DNA of 64,000 nucleotides from Anaerolineae bacterium (GTDB taxonomy: Bacteria > Chloroflexota > Anaerolineae > Aggregatilineales > Aggregatilineaceae). Of this stretch, positions 33,725 through 42,366 are shown in pieces (within the stretch, counting starts at the first letter, position 1; every line of letters begins with the position of its first letter). Made by a program: the position numbers and the translations under genes. The stretch lies in NCBI GenBank assembly GCA_016930015.1, contig JAFGHR010000062.1, positions 41,949-105,948 of the forward strand. Reading direction: 5' to 3'. The notes under the pieces are model-generated. The model was given only the letters and a program-made list of their open reading frames with translations, did no database searches and was not told where the DNA came from.

Positions 33725-36523
33725 CTATACGTCTTGGTGTGATCGGTGGGCGCGGCGGCGTCTCAACATTTTCTCGAACTCGACCGCCGGGAAAATCGAA
33801 CCTGCCAGCAGCCATGTCACGATCAGTTCGGTGGCATCCAGCGACGTGGTTTTGAGGATATCATGTGCAAACGGTGCATACACCACCAGCATTTGTAGAA
33901 CAGCCGTGATCAGCACCGCCAGCAGCAGCAGCCGGTTTTTGAACAGCGGCGCTTGCAGGAACGATGCATCCCCGCCATGAATGGCCGTGACCTCAAAGAC
34001 CTGTGACAGCGCCAGGATCGAGAAACCGATGGTGCGGGCAAATGTCAGCGCATCGTCGGATGGATCGAGGATATCACCGCCGTAACGATCCAGCCCCCAT
34101 ACGAAGCCCAACAGGGTGCACAGGCCGATCCATACGCCAACCCACAGCACGTGCAGTCCGACGCCGTGTGCAAAAATACTCTCGCGGGGCGGGCGCGGTT
34201 TGCGCTGCATCACGTCCGGTTCTGACGGCTCGAAGCCCAGCGCAATCGCCGGTAGGCCGTCCGTGACCAGGTTGATCCACAAAATCTGGATCGCCAGCAG
34301 CGGCACGCGCAGCCCCAGCACCAGCCCGAAGAACATCGCCACGATTTCACCGGCATTCGTGCTCAGCAGGTAACGAATAAACTTGCGGATATTGTCAAAG
34401 ATGGTGCGGCCTTCTTCGACGGCGGCGACGATGCTGGCGAAGTTGTCGTCGGTCAGCACCATGTCGGACGCGCCCTGGCTGACATCCGTGCCGGTGATGC
34501 CCATCGCCACGCCGATATTGGCCTGCTTCAGGGCCGGGGCATCGTTCACGCCGTCGCCGGTCATGGCCACAATGTGATCGTGGGTTTGCAGCGCCTTGAC
34601 CACGCGTAATTTGTGTTCGGGCGTGACGCGCGCATACACGGAGGTGTCTATCACGATATGTCGCAGCTCGTCTTCGCTGATACGGTCCAGCTCCACGCCG
34701 GTTAACGCCGTATCGCTGTCGTGCATAATCCCAAGCTGGCGGGCGATGGCTGTGGCCGTCAGCTTGTGGTCGCCCGTGATCATCACCGTGCGGATGCCCG
34801 CGTTGGCAGCCACGGCGACCGCGTCTTTGGCTTCGCTGCGCGGTGGGTCCACAATGCCGACCAATCCCAACAGCGTGAGTTCACGCTCAAGGGCTTCTGG
34901 TTCGAGGGTTTCCGGCTTGTCCTGCCAGGGCCGGTATCCCACGCCGATCACGCGCAGCCCCTCGCTGGCCATTTTGTCGATCTGTTTGCGCCACGTGTCG
35001 TGACGTTCGGGTGACAGCGGCTCCGGGCCATCCGGCATCATCTCGTTGGATGCCCAGCGCAGCAGTTGATCGGGTGCGCCTTTGGTGAAGGCCACAAATG
35101 GCGCGTTCTCGAACAGCATGGTCGCAAAACGTCCTTTGGGACAGTGAATCGTGGTCATGGCTTTGCGCTCGGAGCTAAAGGGCAGCTCACCCACGCGCGG
35201 CAGGTCGTCTTCCAGCGTGGAGCGGCTCCACCCGGCTTTACCGGCAGCTACCAGCAGCGCGCCTTCGGTGGTGTCGCCCACGACTTGCCAGCGCTCATCG
35301 TCCTGGGCTTGCTCAAGGAACGCATCCGTGTTCAGCGCCGCCGCCTTCAGGATGCGCGACAGGTCGTTATCGTTGACCGGGTTGATTTTGGCTTTCCTGC
35401 CGCCCTCGTAAAAATTGCCGACGGGCTGGTAACCAACCCCGCTAACCGCGATATCGTCACGGCCCGGCAGGGCGATGGTGGTGACGGTCATCTCGTTTCG
35501 TGTCAGGGTGCCGGTTTTGTCGGAGCAGATCACCGACACCGATCCCAGCGTTTCGACGGCGGGCAGCTTGCGGATCAACGCCTGACGCCGCACCATGCGC
35601 CGCGCGCCCAGCGCCAGCGAGATCGTGATCACGGCGGGCAGACCTTCCGGGATCGCGGCTACGGCCAGGCTGATCGCCGTCAGCAGCATGTCTTCGGTAT
35701 CCTCGCCGCGTGCCACGCCGACCACGAATACCAGCACACACACCGCCAGCGCAGCCCCGGCCAGGATATAACCGACGCGTTCGAGCCGCTCCTGTAGCGG
35801 TGTTTTGCCTTCTTCGACGTGTTGGAGCAGGGCGGCGATGGTGCCAAGCTGTGTTTTCAGGCCGGTCGCGGTGACGGCCAGCACCGCGCGCCCATACGTA
35901 ACCGCTGTCCCCATGTAGGCGATATTGTGCTGGTCGGCCAGCGCCGGGGGCGGATCGCTGTCTTCCATGGCCCGGTCGTTTTTTTCGACGGCCAGCGATT
36001 CGCCGGTTAGCGCCGATTCGTCGATATGCAGGTTGACGGCTTCGATCAGGCGGCCATCGGCGGGCACGCGGTCCCCGGCTTCAAGAAGCACAATGTCGCC
36101 CGGCACCAGGTCAATCGCGCTCACCGTCTGGACATGACCGCCGCGCCGCACCCGCACCTGGGGGGTTTGCATGGCGCCCAGCGCGGCCAACGCCTGTTCG
36201 GCCTGGTATTCCTGGAAAAAACCCAGCGCGGCATTGAGCACCACGATCGCCATAATGACGACGGCGTCTTTTGTGTCGCCGACGGCCACCGATATCACGG
36301 CGGCCACGATCAAAACGACTACCATCACACTAGTAAACTGGCTGATCAACAGTTTCCACAGCGATGTACCGTCCTCGCTGGGGAGTTCGTTTGTACCGTA
36401 CTGCGCCTGCCGCTGCCGGATATCTGCCTCGCTCAACCCCTGGTCTTGATCACAATCCAGTTGGGCAAGGGTATCTTCGGCAGATAGCGCGTACCAGGTC
36501 GTTTCATCCGGGTTTGTTATCAT
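33725..36523 (-). CDS. P2A-type cation-transporting P-type ATPase (SERCA-like)
   Basis: The start is the ATG at 36523, preceded by GGGGAAG; the longer frame has no ribosome-binding site. The 932-residue protein has a cation ATPase N-terminal domain, the actuator TGES loop ([10 protein letters not shown]), the phosphorylation site SDKTGTLT with Asp335, the nucleotide-binding KGAPDQLL, and the hinge [21 protein letters not shown]. About ten TM helices include [15 protein letters not shown] (helix 4) and a NAGEIVAMF motif in helix 5, typical of Ca2+ (or Mn2+/Na+) pumps. It exports cations from the cytoplasm. A hairpin and an inverted repeat upstream may regulate it. Confidence 0.92.
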   Translation of the reverse strand: MITNPDETTWYALSAEDTLAQLDCDQDQGLSEADIRQRQAQYGTNELPSEDGTSLWKLLISQFTSVMVVVLIVAAVISVAVGDTKDAVVIMAIVVLNAALGFFQEYQAEQALAALGAMQTPQVRVRRGGHVQTVSAIDLVPGDIVLLEAGDRVPADGRLIEAVNLHIDESALTGESLAVEKNDRAMEDSDPPPALADQHNIAYMGTAVTYGRAVLAVTATGLKTQLGTIAALLQHVEEGKTPLQERLERVGYILAGAALAVCVLVFVVGVARGEDTEDMLLTAISLAVAAIPEGLPAVITISLALGARRMVRRQALIRKLPAVETLGSVSVICSDKTGTLTRNEMTVTTIALPGRDDIAVSGVGYQPVGNFYEGGRKAKINPVNDNDLSRILKAAALNTDAFLEQAQDDERWQVVGDTTEGALLVAAGKAGWSRSTLEDDLPRVGELPFSSERKAMTTIHCPKGRFATMLFENAPFVAFTKGAPDQLLRWASNEMMPDGPEPLSPERHDTWRKQIDKMASEGLRVIGVGYRPWQDKPETLEPEALERELTLLGLVGIVDPPRSEAKDAVAVAANAGIRTVMITGDHKLTATAIARQLGIMHDSDTALTGVELDRISEDELRHIVIDTSVYARVTPEHKLRVVKALQTHDHIVAMTGDGVNDAPALKQANIGVAMGITGTDVSQGASDMVLTDDNFASIVAAVEEGRTIFDNIRKFIRYLLSTNAGEIVAMFFGLVLGLRVPLLAIQILWINLVTDGLPAIALGFEPSEPDVMQRKPRPPRESIFAHGVGLHVLWVGVWIGLCTLLGFVWGLDRYGGDILDPSDDALTFARTIGFSILALSQVFEVTAIHGGDASFLQAPLFKNRLLLLAVLITAVLQMLVVYAPFAHDILKTTSLDATELIVTWLLAGSIFPAVEFEKMLRRRRAHRSHQDV

Positions 36524-36546
36524 AGCTGTACTTCCCCTATTAAAAC

Positions 36547-36566
36547 GCCCACATTTCCCTGTGGGC
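36547..36566 (-). promoter_or_regulatory. Leader hairpin before the ATPase ribosome-binding site
   Basis: GCCCACA and TGTGGGC form a 7-bp stem with a six-base loop. Read on the minus strand it is followed by GTTTTAAT and then the ribosome-binding site, so it resembles an attenuator or weak terminator in the leader. Confidence 0.4.
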
Positions 36567-36576
36567 ATTGTACACG

Positions 36577-36598
36577 TGGTTGGTTGAATAACCAATCA
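36577..36598. promoter_or_regulatory. Inverted repeat TGGTTGGTT-GAAT-AACCAATCA
   Basis: Eight of nine arm positions match, around a four-base centre, 54 bases upstream of the ATPase start. It has the look of a dimeric repressor operator; no candidate regulator gene is adjacent. Confidence 0.4.
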
Positions 36599-36924
36599 TA
36601 AACAAAATGCTGTGCAGCAATACCCCATAGTTTGGGGGACTACCGTGTTTATGGGCGATTCATGGACGCAGTTAGGTAATCTGGCCAACCCACTTGTGCA
36701 GAGCCGTGAATCAAGCGGGGTGCCTTCGTACGAATGTTACAGGTGCCCAACATGAACTGCACAAGAAATCACGCGAAAGAATATGATAATTGATCCGAAG
36801 ACTGCATATTCCCTCCTGAGTATCATTAGCGCACGCTTGGACGGCTGTGATCACCACCGTGCAGCCTGTCGGAGTCTTTTACGCCGAAGACTGGAAGCCA
36901 GTCAAGCAAGAAGGAGAGAAGCAC

Positions 36925-38331
36925 ATGAAAAAACGGTCACGATTTTGGCGTTATTTCTCCCTGACGATGTTGGTCACCGGATTGATTATGCTGTTTCCCG
37001 GCCTGGTTCACGCCCAGGATAGTGATGAGTCGATCGCGCAGTTGGCGCAGTCGATCGATACCGTGTGGGTGTTGATTGCCGGGTTCCTGGTTTTTTTCAT
37101 GCAGTGTGGTTTTGGCTTTTTGGAAGCCGGGTTCGTGCGGTCAAAGAATGTGGTCAATATCATGGCCGAAAACTTCCTCGACACGACGATGACGACCATG
37201 GGCTTTTGGGCTGCCGGGTTTGGTATTATGTTCGGCGGCGGCAACGCCTTGTTTGGAACCGAGTGGTTCTTTTTACACGGTATCCCGACAGAATATGCGG
37301 GCCTGCCGTTTTACGCCTTTTTCTTTTTCCAGTTCGCGTTTTCGGCAGCCGCGTCAACCATCGCCTCCGGGTTGATGGCCGAGCGCACCGATTTTCGCGC
37401 CGACCTGATCTACAGCTTTGTTGTCGGTCTGGTGATCTATCCCGTGGTCGGTCACTGGATATGGAGCAATGATGGCTGGTTGGCCGATCGCGGCTTCCTG
37501 GACTTCGCTGGTTCGACCGTGGTGCACCTGGTGGGTGCGTTGGTCGGCCTGGCCGGAACGCTGACTCTCGGTAAACGCTTAGACAAAGAGTTTGGCAAGA
37601 CTACGATCCGCGGGCATAACATCCCGCTGGCCGCGATCGGTACGTTTGTCCTGTGGTTGGCCTGGTTCGGTTTTAACCCCGGTTCGACACTCGGCGCAGG
37701 TGATCCCTATTCCATCGCCCTGATCGTGTTGAATACGGATTTCGCCGCAACAACCGGCGCGATTGTCGCTATTTTCCTCAGTTATTATCACACCCGGATG
37801 TGGGATGTGAGTATGGCCTTTAACGGCTCGCTGGCCGGGCTGGTTGCGATCACGGCGCCGTGTGCGTTTGTGACGCCGGAAGCGGCGCTGCTCATCGGCG
37901 TGATCGCGGGCGTGCTCGTGTACTACGGTGTTGGCCTGATGGAAACACTCAAGATCGATGACCCGGTGGGCGCGTTCCCGGTGCACGGCATCAACGGTAT
38001 TTTCGGGACGCTGTCAGTCGGCCTATTCGCCACAGAAGGCGGCCTGTTCTACGGTGGTGGCTTTGACATGTTGGGGACTCAGGCCCTCGGTGTGGTGGCG
38101 GCAACGCTGTACGTGTTCCCTGTGTCGCTGCTCATGTTTGCGGCCATCAAACGGTTCTTTATCCTGCGCGTCCCGGCAGAAGTCGAGCGTATGGGCATCG
38201 ATGGTTTCTATCATGGCACGATGTCTTATCCGGAATTCACCAGTTCGTACAGCCTGCCATCGTTGGAGATCAACCCCATCGACCCGTCATTGAGCGATCT
38301 TCAGGCCAAGTCGTCACCAGCAGGCGATTAG
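36925..38331 (+). CDS. amt: Ammonium transporter Amt
   Basis: ATG 36925 is preceded by AAGGAGAG at six bases; an upstream in-frame GTG at 36847 is rejected. The 468-residue protein opens with a signal-like first helix (FSLTMLVTGLIMLFPGLVHAQ), as many Amt proteins do. Eleven helices with the diagnostic motifs follow: GFGFLEAGFVRSKN, FDFAGSTVVHLVGA-type (here DFAGSTVVHLVGALVG), LWLAWFGFNPGST, and the twin-His pore residues (VVHL and VHGINGIFGTL). It conducts ammonium across the cytoplasmic membrane. The P-II gene glnK lies 113 bases downstream, the conserved pairing for its regulation. Confidence 0.95.
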   Translation: MKKRSRFWRYFSLTMLVTGLIMLFPGLVHAQDSDESIAQLAQSIDTVWVLIAGFLVFFMQCGFGFLEAGFVRSKNVVNIMAENFLDTTMTTMGFWAAGFGIMFGGGNALFGTEWFFLHGIPTEYAGLPFYAFFFFQFAFSAAASTIASGLMAERTDFRADLIYSFVVGLVIYPVVGHWIWSNDGWLADRGFLDFAGSTVVHLVGALVGLAGTLTLGKRLDKEFGKTTIRGHNIPLAAIGTFVLWLAWFGFNPGSTLGAGDPYSIALIVLNTDFAATTGAIVAIFLSYYHTRMWDVSMAFNGSLAGLVAITAPCAFVTPEAALLIGVIAGVLVYYGVGLMETLKIDDPVGAFPVHGINGIFGTLSVGLFATEGGLFYGGGFDMLGTQALGVVAATLYVFPVSLLMFAAIKRFFILRVPAEVERMGIDGFYHGTMSYPEFTSSYSLPSLEINPIDPSLSDLQAKSSPAGD

Positions 38332-38352
38332 CTCTCTATCCATCACACCACC

Positions 38353-38384
38353 GCTCCCCCTGGGCCATCTGCAACAGGGGGAGC
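38353..38384 (+). terminator. Hairpin between amt and glnK
   Basis: GCTCCCCCTG and CAGGGGGAGC form a perfect 10-bp stem with a 12-base loop; only CATTTC follows. It probably causes partial termination or protects the amt transcript, lowering glnK output. Confidence 0.55.
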
Positions 38385-38444
38385 CATTTCAAGCCTGTTG
38401 GCATTCCAACCTGTCGAGTTAACTAACCTGATGAGGACAAACGC

Positions 38445-38816
38445 ATGACCAAAAAAATCGAAGCCATCATTCGAGAGGAAAAGTTTGAGGCGGTCAAGGC
38501 CGCACTCACCGATATTGGCATCGTCGGCCTGAACGTGATCCCGGTACGCGGACGCGGACGCAGCGGCGGCATTAAGATTCCGGGACGGAACGGCGATTCT
38601 TACGTAGTAGACATGATCCCCAAGATACAGGTCAACATTGTGCTCAGTGATGATAATCTTGATGTGACCGTAGACACGATCCGCCGCGCGGCTACGTCCG
38701 GTTCATCGGGCGATGGCGTGATTTTCATCTATCCGGTTGAAGATGTAGTGCGTATCAGTTCTGGCGAGCGTGGGCGGGCCGCGATCACGTACCAGGGTGA
38801 TATCGATTCGCGTTAG
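38445..38816 (+). CDS. glnK: P-II nitrogen regulatory protein GlnK/GlnB
   Basis: The 123-residue protein has the P-II core: KKIEAIIREEKFEAVKAAL at the N-terminus, VRGRGRSGG leading the T-loop, IPKIQVNIVLSDDNLDVTVDTI, and the ATP-binding GSSGDGVIFIYPVEDVVRI. The T-loop reads GIKIPGRNGDSYVVD. The uridylylatable Tyr (Tyr51 of E. coli, here Tyr53) is kept, but the Tyr46 equivalent is lost, and the loop is one residue longer than usual. It senses ATP/ADP and 2-oxoglutarate and gates Amt (family knowledge). It is followed by two hairpins. Confidence 0.93.
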   Translation: MTKKIEAIIREEKFEAVKAALTDIGIVGLNVIPVRGRGRSGGIKIPGRNGDSYVVDMIPKIQVNIVLSDDNLDVTVDTIRRAATSGSSGDGVIFIYPVEDVVRISSGERGRAAITYQGDIDSR

Positions 38817-38837
38817 CTAATTCCTTTCTCCCTCCTC

Positions 38838-38900
38838 TGCCGGTATCTACCGGCACATCCTTCGGTTGGTGGGGGTGTATAGTGGCCATACGCCCCCACC
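38838..38900. terminator. Tandem hairpins between glnK and the convergent epimerase-like gene
   Basis: TGCCGGTA-TC-TACCGGCA (38838-38855) is followed by a 13-bp stem at 38868-38880/38888-38900 with a seven-base loop and one G-U pair. The second is the likely bidirectional terminator. Confidence 0.65.
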
Positions 38901-38908
38901 GGTGTTTA

Positions 38909-39907
38909 TCAGGCGCGGGTTCCGTCTGCCGGACCGATCTCGTCCGCCGGATGTTCTTCGTCCGCCGTGGCCTGGCCCAAAAAACGCCGCAGCGAGCCTA
39001 TCGCCGTAAACTGCCGCATATAATCCAGGTTATCCGGCGTGAACGGGCGCGGCGTGATGCCGAACACGTCCGCCAGCGCGTTGTGTTCCACCGTGTTATC
39101 GACGTTGAGCAGGTCCAGCAGGCCGGAGGATACCGGCGGGTTGGGCAGTACCCGGCCCATCAACCAGATAACCGGACGCAGCAGCGGTACCGGCACCTTC
39201 ACCGTCAGGCGCCGGGCGCCCAATGCCAACAATACGCGCTTAACGATCGCCTCATACGTCAGCACCTCCGGCCCGCCGAGGGCATACGCCCCCCCGATCA
39301 TGCTGTCCATGTCCAGGCAGCGGGCGGCGGCTTCGACCACGTCACCCACATACACCGGCTGAAATAACGCCTGCCCGTCGCCCACCACCGGGAAGATCAG
39401 CGGCGTGAGTTTGATCAGCCGGGCCTGCACGTTGGCGAATTCGTCCTGCGGCCCCCAGATCACGGACGGCTGAAGCGCGGTCCAATCCAGGCCGGACGCG
39501 GCGACATAATCCTGGGCAGCGCCTTTGCTCGCCAGAAAACGGTAGGGCAGGCGGCTGTCGGCGCCGTTCTGGCTCATGTTGACGAAGCGGCGGACTCCCG
39601 CAGCTTTGGCGGCATCCACCATGTTGATCGTACCCTGCGTGTTGACCTGTTCATACGTCCGCCCGCTGGATTCAATCGCAATCGCCACCAGGTGGATCAC
39701 GGCGCTGACGTCCGCCATAACCGGCGGCAGCGTTTCGGGCCGCGTAACGTCGCCGGTCACGATATCGACCTGATCGCGCACACCCGCCAGCCGGGCGGCG
39801 GCTTTGTCGGGATTACGGACCAGCGCCCGCACCGGCTTTCCGGCGGCGGCCAGGCGGCGAACGAGATTATTACCCACATAACCGGACGCGCCCGTTACCA
39901 GGATCAT
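38909..39907 (-). CDS. NAD(P)-binding atypical SDR (NDUFA9/NmrA-like)
   Basis: The 332-residue protein starts MILVTGASGYVGNNLVRRL, the TGxxGxxG dinucleotide motif. VRALVRNPDKA, GDVTRPETL and VIHLVAIAIE follow, then RFVNMSQNGAD and YRFLASKGAAQDYVAASGL, where Lys is kept but the YxxxK Tyr is displaced. WTALQPSVIWGP comes after. The pattern is the complex-I NDUFA9-like atypical SDR group, often quinone- or NAD-binding with unclear catalysis. It is soluble. AGGAAGGTG precedes the ATG. The C-terminus is acidic. It lies alone between terminators and the GT-C operon. Confidence 0.82.
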   Translation of the reverse strand: MILVTGASGYVGNNLVRRLAAAGKPVRALVRNPDKAAARLAGVRDQVDIVTGDVTRPETLPPVMADVSAVIHLVAIAIESSGRTYEQVNTQGTINMVDAAKAAGVRRFVNMSQNGADSRLPYRFLASKGAAQDYVAASGLDWTALQPSVIWGPQDEFANVQARLIKLTPLIFPVVGDGQALFQPVYVGDVVEAAARCLDMDSMIGGAYALGGPEVLTYEAIVKRVLLALGARRLTVKVPVPLLRPVIWLMGRVLPNPPVSSGLLDLLNVDNTVEHNALADVFGITPRPFTPDNLDYMRQFTAIGSLRRFLGQATADEEHPADEIGPADGTRA

Positions 39908-39982
39908 GCTACACCTTCCTGCTGTTGGTTGAGTTATCTACTGTATGTTGTACACGAATCGGTACGCTTGTGCCGAAAGGGA

Positions 39983-41929
39983 TTAGGGGGCGTCCAGCGT
40001 GCCGAGAATCAGCAAGTTGTCGCTGGTTGTGCTGGTCAAATCTTCGCTGGCAGTGATGGGCAGGCGTTCCGACGGTGCGTCGATATCGTACAGGCCGACG
40101 GCCAGCGTAATCTCACCGGGCGTTTGATCCGGCGGGATTACCAGCCCGTGCAGGTCGATCACACGCTCGCCGGGCGTCCAGATCGTGGTCGGGACCAGAT
40201 TGTTACCCGGTTCGCCATCGTGTTGGGTGATCAGCGTACCATCCGGGGCCAGAAGCTGCACCGTGACCTTGTAACGCGTGGCGAGCGGCGCATCCGTGCG
40301 CCAGAACAACGTCACACCGAGCACGCTCCCCGGCTGCGTTTGATCGGCGCTGAGCGCGCAGCCGTCCAGCGTGATGTGATCGCCAAACCGGGCGTTGACC
40401 GGGGTGTGCGGCGCGCCCGGGGGAGCGCCCAGCACGGCATACTGGGCCAGCCGCACGTCGCCATACCAGCCGGATGCAACCGGGAAGGCGTCGGTTTCCA
40501 GCGTTTTTTGCACGATGCGGCGCGGATCGCGTTCTTCCTCGCCCCACAACACGGCAAAAATACGCGTATGCTGCGCGATCACAGCCTGCACGTCGGTGCG
40601 AGTTTGGGCATCATCCCCGCCCAGGCCGCGCGGCAGCTCGTAAACCGGCGCGGCGCCGTGGTAATAGTATGTGAATACCTCGGCCTGGTTGGGCGCGTCC
40701 AGGATGATCGCGTCACCGGGGCGCGGATCGTGCGTGATCTGCGCCGCCAACGCGCGGTAATCGTCGCGGGCGTAGGCCGGATCGGTGTACAGGGCATCGA
40801 GCGCGTTGATCTGCCCCGCGATGAGCACCAGCAGGCAGGCACCTGCCAGCAGCCGGTCGCCTGCACGCAGGCGGTTGGTAATCGTGCGCCCGGTCCACAG
40901 CCCCCAGACGCCGCCGCCGGTCAACACGGATAACGCGGCCTGCGCGGGGAGCAGAAATTTCAGATTGGCTTCGCGGTACGCGCCGGAGGCGAACAGCGCC
41001 CCGATCACGATCGCGGCCCACACGGCCATATACGCCGCTTGCCGCCGCCGTGATCCCAGCAGCGCCGCGCCCGCCAGCACTCCCGGCGCGATCAACCACC
41101 CCCAGCCCAGATCATGGGCGGTGCTGCCGAACGTGATCCACGTGAACACGGTGCGAAGCTGCTCGTCCAGCGCGAGATCAACGCCTGTGCGCGGCCAGTT
41201 CGTCACCTGGTCCCAGGCGGTCGGCAGCCAGGGCACGAACAGCGCCAGCGTGATCACGTTCAGCGCCACAAAAACGGCCAGCGTGTGCCGCCGCGTACCG
41301 GGACGTGATCGCCGTGAAACCAGCCACGCGACCACGATCACGCCCTGCGCTAGCATACTGAACGGGTACGTGTACTGCGTATACAGCCCGGCAGCATTAC
41401 ACAGCGCCAGCGCAAGCGCCCACCTCCAGCCGGACCGGTCGCCGTCCTGTGCGTGTACCCACCGCACGCACAGCCATACGCCAACCGCCGCCAGCAGGCC
41501 AAGCTGGGCATACATGCGGGTTTCCTGGCTGTAATACACGGCGAAGGGACTCAGCGCGACGATCAGCCCGGCTACCAGCCCGGCGGATCGTGAGAACAGC
41601 GCCCGCCCCAGCGCGATCACGGCGGCGGCGGTCAGCACACCCTCAAACGCGGACAGCGCCCGCAGCGAAAATTCACTGTCGCCCGCCGCACTGATCCATG
41701 TTTTGAGCGCCAGGTAATACCCCGGCGGGTGGATGTCACGCCCTGCCGCGTCGATCAGGTCGTTCACGCCGCGCTGGGCCAATCGTAGGCTGTTACCTTC
41801 GTCATTCCACAACGATTGAGCGTCCAGATCGTGGAAGCGTGCCAGCGCCGCCAGCAGGATCACCGGCAGGGCCGCCAGCAGAAAAACCGCCGTGTTCGCC
41901 CGGCTGGCGCGTTGCTCGTCGTTATGCAT
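39983..41929 (-). CDS. GT-C glycosyltransferase (PMT/ArnT-like), second copy
   Basis: The 648-residue polytopic protein has SLWNDEGNSLRLAQ in the first loop (the catalytic Asp-Glu pair), RDIHPPGYYLALKTW, and YSQETRMYAQLGLLAAVGVW in the second loop, as in the family. The roughly ten helices end near residue 365. A soluble domain of about 270 residues follows, with a beta-sandwich end (VTVQLLAPDGTLITQHDGEP) closely resembling that of the 30673 enzyme. The start overlaps the nucleotidyltransferase-like gene by eight bases, implying coupling. Acceptor unknown. The operon with a clan GH-A-like hydrolase suggests a role in exopolysaccharide or surface glycan metabolism (inference). Confidence 0.85.
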   Translation of the reverse strand: MHNDEQRASRANTAVFLLAALPVILLAALARFHDLDAQSLWNDEGNSLRLAQRGVNDLIDAAGRDIHPPGYYLALKTWISAAGDSEFSLRALSAFEGVLTAAAVIALGRALFSRSAGLVAGLIVALSPFAVYYSQETRMYAQLGLLAAVGVWLCVRWVHAQDGDRSGWRWALALALCNAAGLYTQYTYPFSMLAQGVIVVAWLVSRRSRPGTRRHTLAVFVALNVITLALFVPWLPTAWDQVTNWPRTGVDLALDEQLRTVFTWITFGSTAHDLGWGWLIAPGVLAGAALLGSRRRQAAYMAVWAAIVIGALFASGAYREANLKFLLPAQAALSVLTGGGVWGLWTGRTITNRLRAGDRLLAGACLLVLIAGQINALDALYTDPAYARDDYRALAAQITHDPRPGDAIILDAPNQAEVFTYYYHGAAPVYELPRGLGGDDAQTRTDVQAVIAQHTRIFAVLWGEEERDPRRIVQKTLETDAFPVASGWYGDVRLAQYAVLGAPPGAPHTPVNARFGDHITLDGCALSADQTQPGSVLGVTLFWRTDAPLATRYKVTVQLLAPDGTLITQHDGEPGNNLVPTTIWTPGERVIDLHGLVIPPDQTPGEITLAVGLYDIDAPSERLPITASEDLTSTTSDNLLILGTLDAP

Positions 41930-42335
41930 ATTTTCGTCTCAGGATTTCGTCGACGAGTAACAACACATCCTGATAATATTTTTCGTGTTTGATCGCCAGT
42001 GTTTTCAGGAACAGCAGCTTCTCCAGTGAAATGATCAGCAGGGATGATTCTTCAATCGCCCCTGTCTTGAGTTCTTCATAATCACACCGGCAGATTTGAT
42101 TCCATATCTCAAATTCGAACTCGCAAATGCCAATATCGCCGTGTAAATCTTTGACGTGGTGAGGGTACTGCTGTTTCAGCCGCGCGTGATCGTCTGCGGA
42201 GATCACGAGGTCAATATCCGCCCCGGTTTTGCGGAGGCCGTAATATTCCATCGCCATGCCGCCAACCAGCAGCGGCCTGTCCTGAAATTGATAGGCCAGT
42301 TTCTCTAACGGAATATCCATGCCTTTGATTATCAT
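41922..42335 (-). CDS. Small nucleotidyltransferase-fold protein, visibly lower GC
   Basis: From the ATG at 42335 this is 137 residues (an in-frame ATG at 42320 is also possible; the longer frame to 42389 runs into the previous gene). LLVGGMAMEYYGLRKTGADIDLVIS is the GG-x-A-(x)n-DIDLVI pattern of the minimal nucleotidyltransferase fold, as in antitoxin-type AbiEii/MNT and DUF6036-like proteins. The C-terminal half is helical with a Lys/Glu/Leu-rich sequence. No HEPN partner is visible. The gene is A/T-richer than its neighbours (by eye), which suggests transfer. It nevertheless overlaps the GT-C start by eight bases and sits 31 bases after the hydrolase stop. Function unknown. Confidence 0.7.
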   Translation of the reverse strand: MIIKGMDIPLEKLAYQFQDRPLLVGGMAMEYYGLRKTGADIDLVISADDHARLKQQYPHHVKDLHGDIGICEFEFEIWNQICRCDYEELKTGAIEESSLLIISLEKLLFLKTLAIKHEKYYQDVLLLVDEILRRKYA

Positions 42336-42366
42336 CGGCGGTAGCCAGCTCCTCTGAGGATTCTCT

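Larger units (their letters stand above)
36524..36924. other. Divergent intergenic region between the P-type ATPase and amt genes
   Basis: This stretch of about 400 bases has no credible gene. It contains a hairpin just upstream of the ATPase ribosome-binding site (36547-36566), the inverted repeat at 36577-36598, a CCCC/GGGG hairpin near 36635, A/T-rich TATGATAAT at about 36782, and a small GACTGG-AAG-CCAGTC hairpin at 36889-36903 close to the amt ribosome-binding site AAGGAGAG. No sigma-54 (GG-N10-GC) site or known riboswitch was recognised. Confidence 0.55.

Noticed and set aside
36600..36924. Riboswitch or glutamine-responsive RNA ahead of amt
   Set aside because: No known consensus was recognised; only small local hairpins are visible.
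39692..40933. Long plus-strand open frame antisense to the GT-C and SDR genes
   Set aside because: It has no ribosome-binding site, no recognisable domain and an amino-acid mix typical of reverse frames in GC-rich genes. The opposite strand has clear family motifs.
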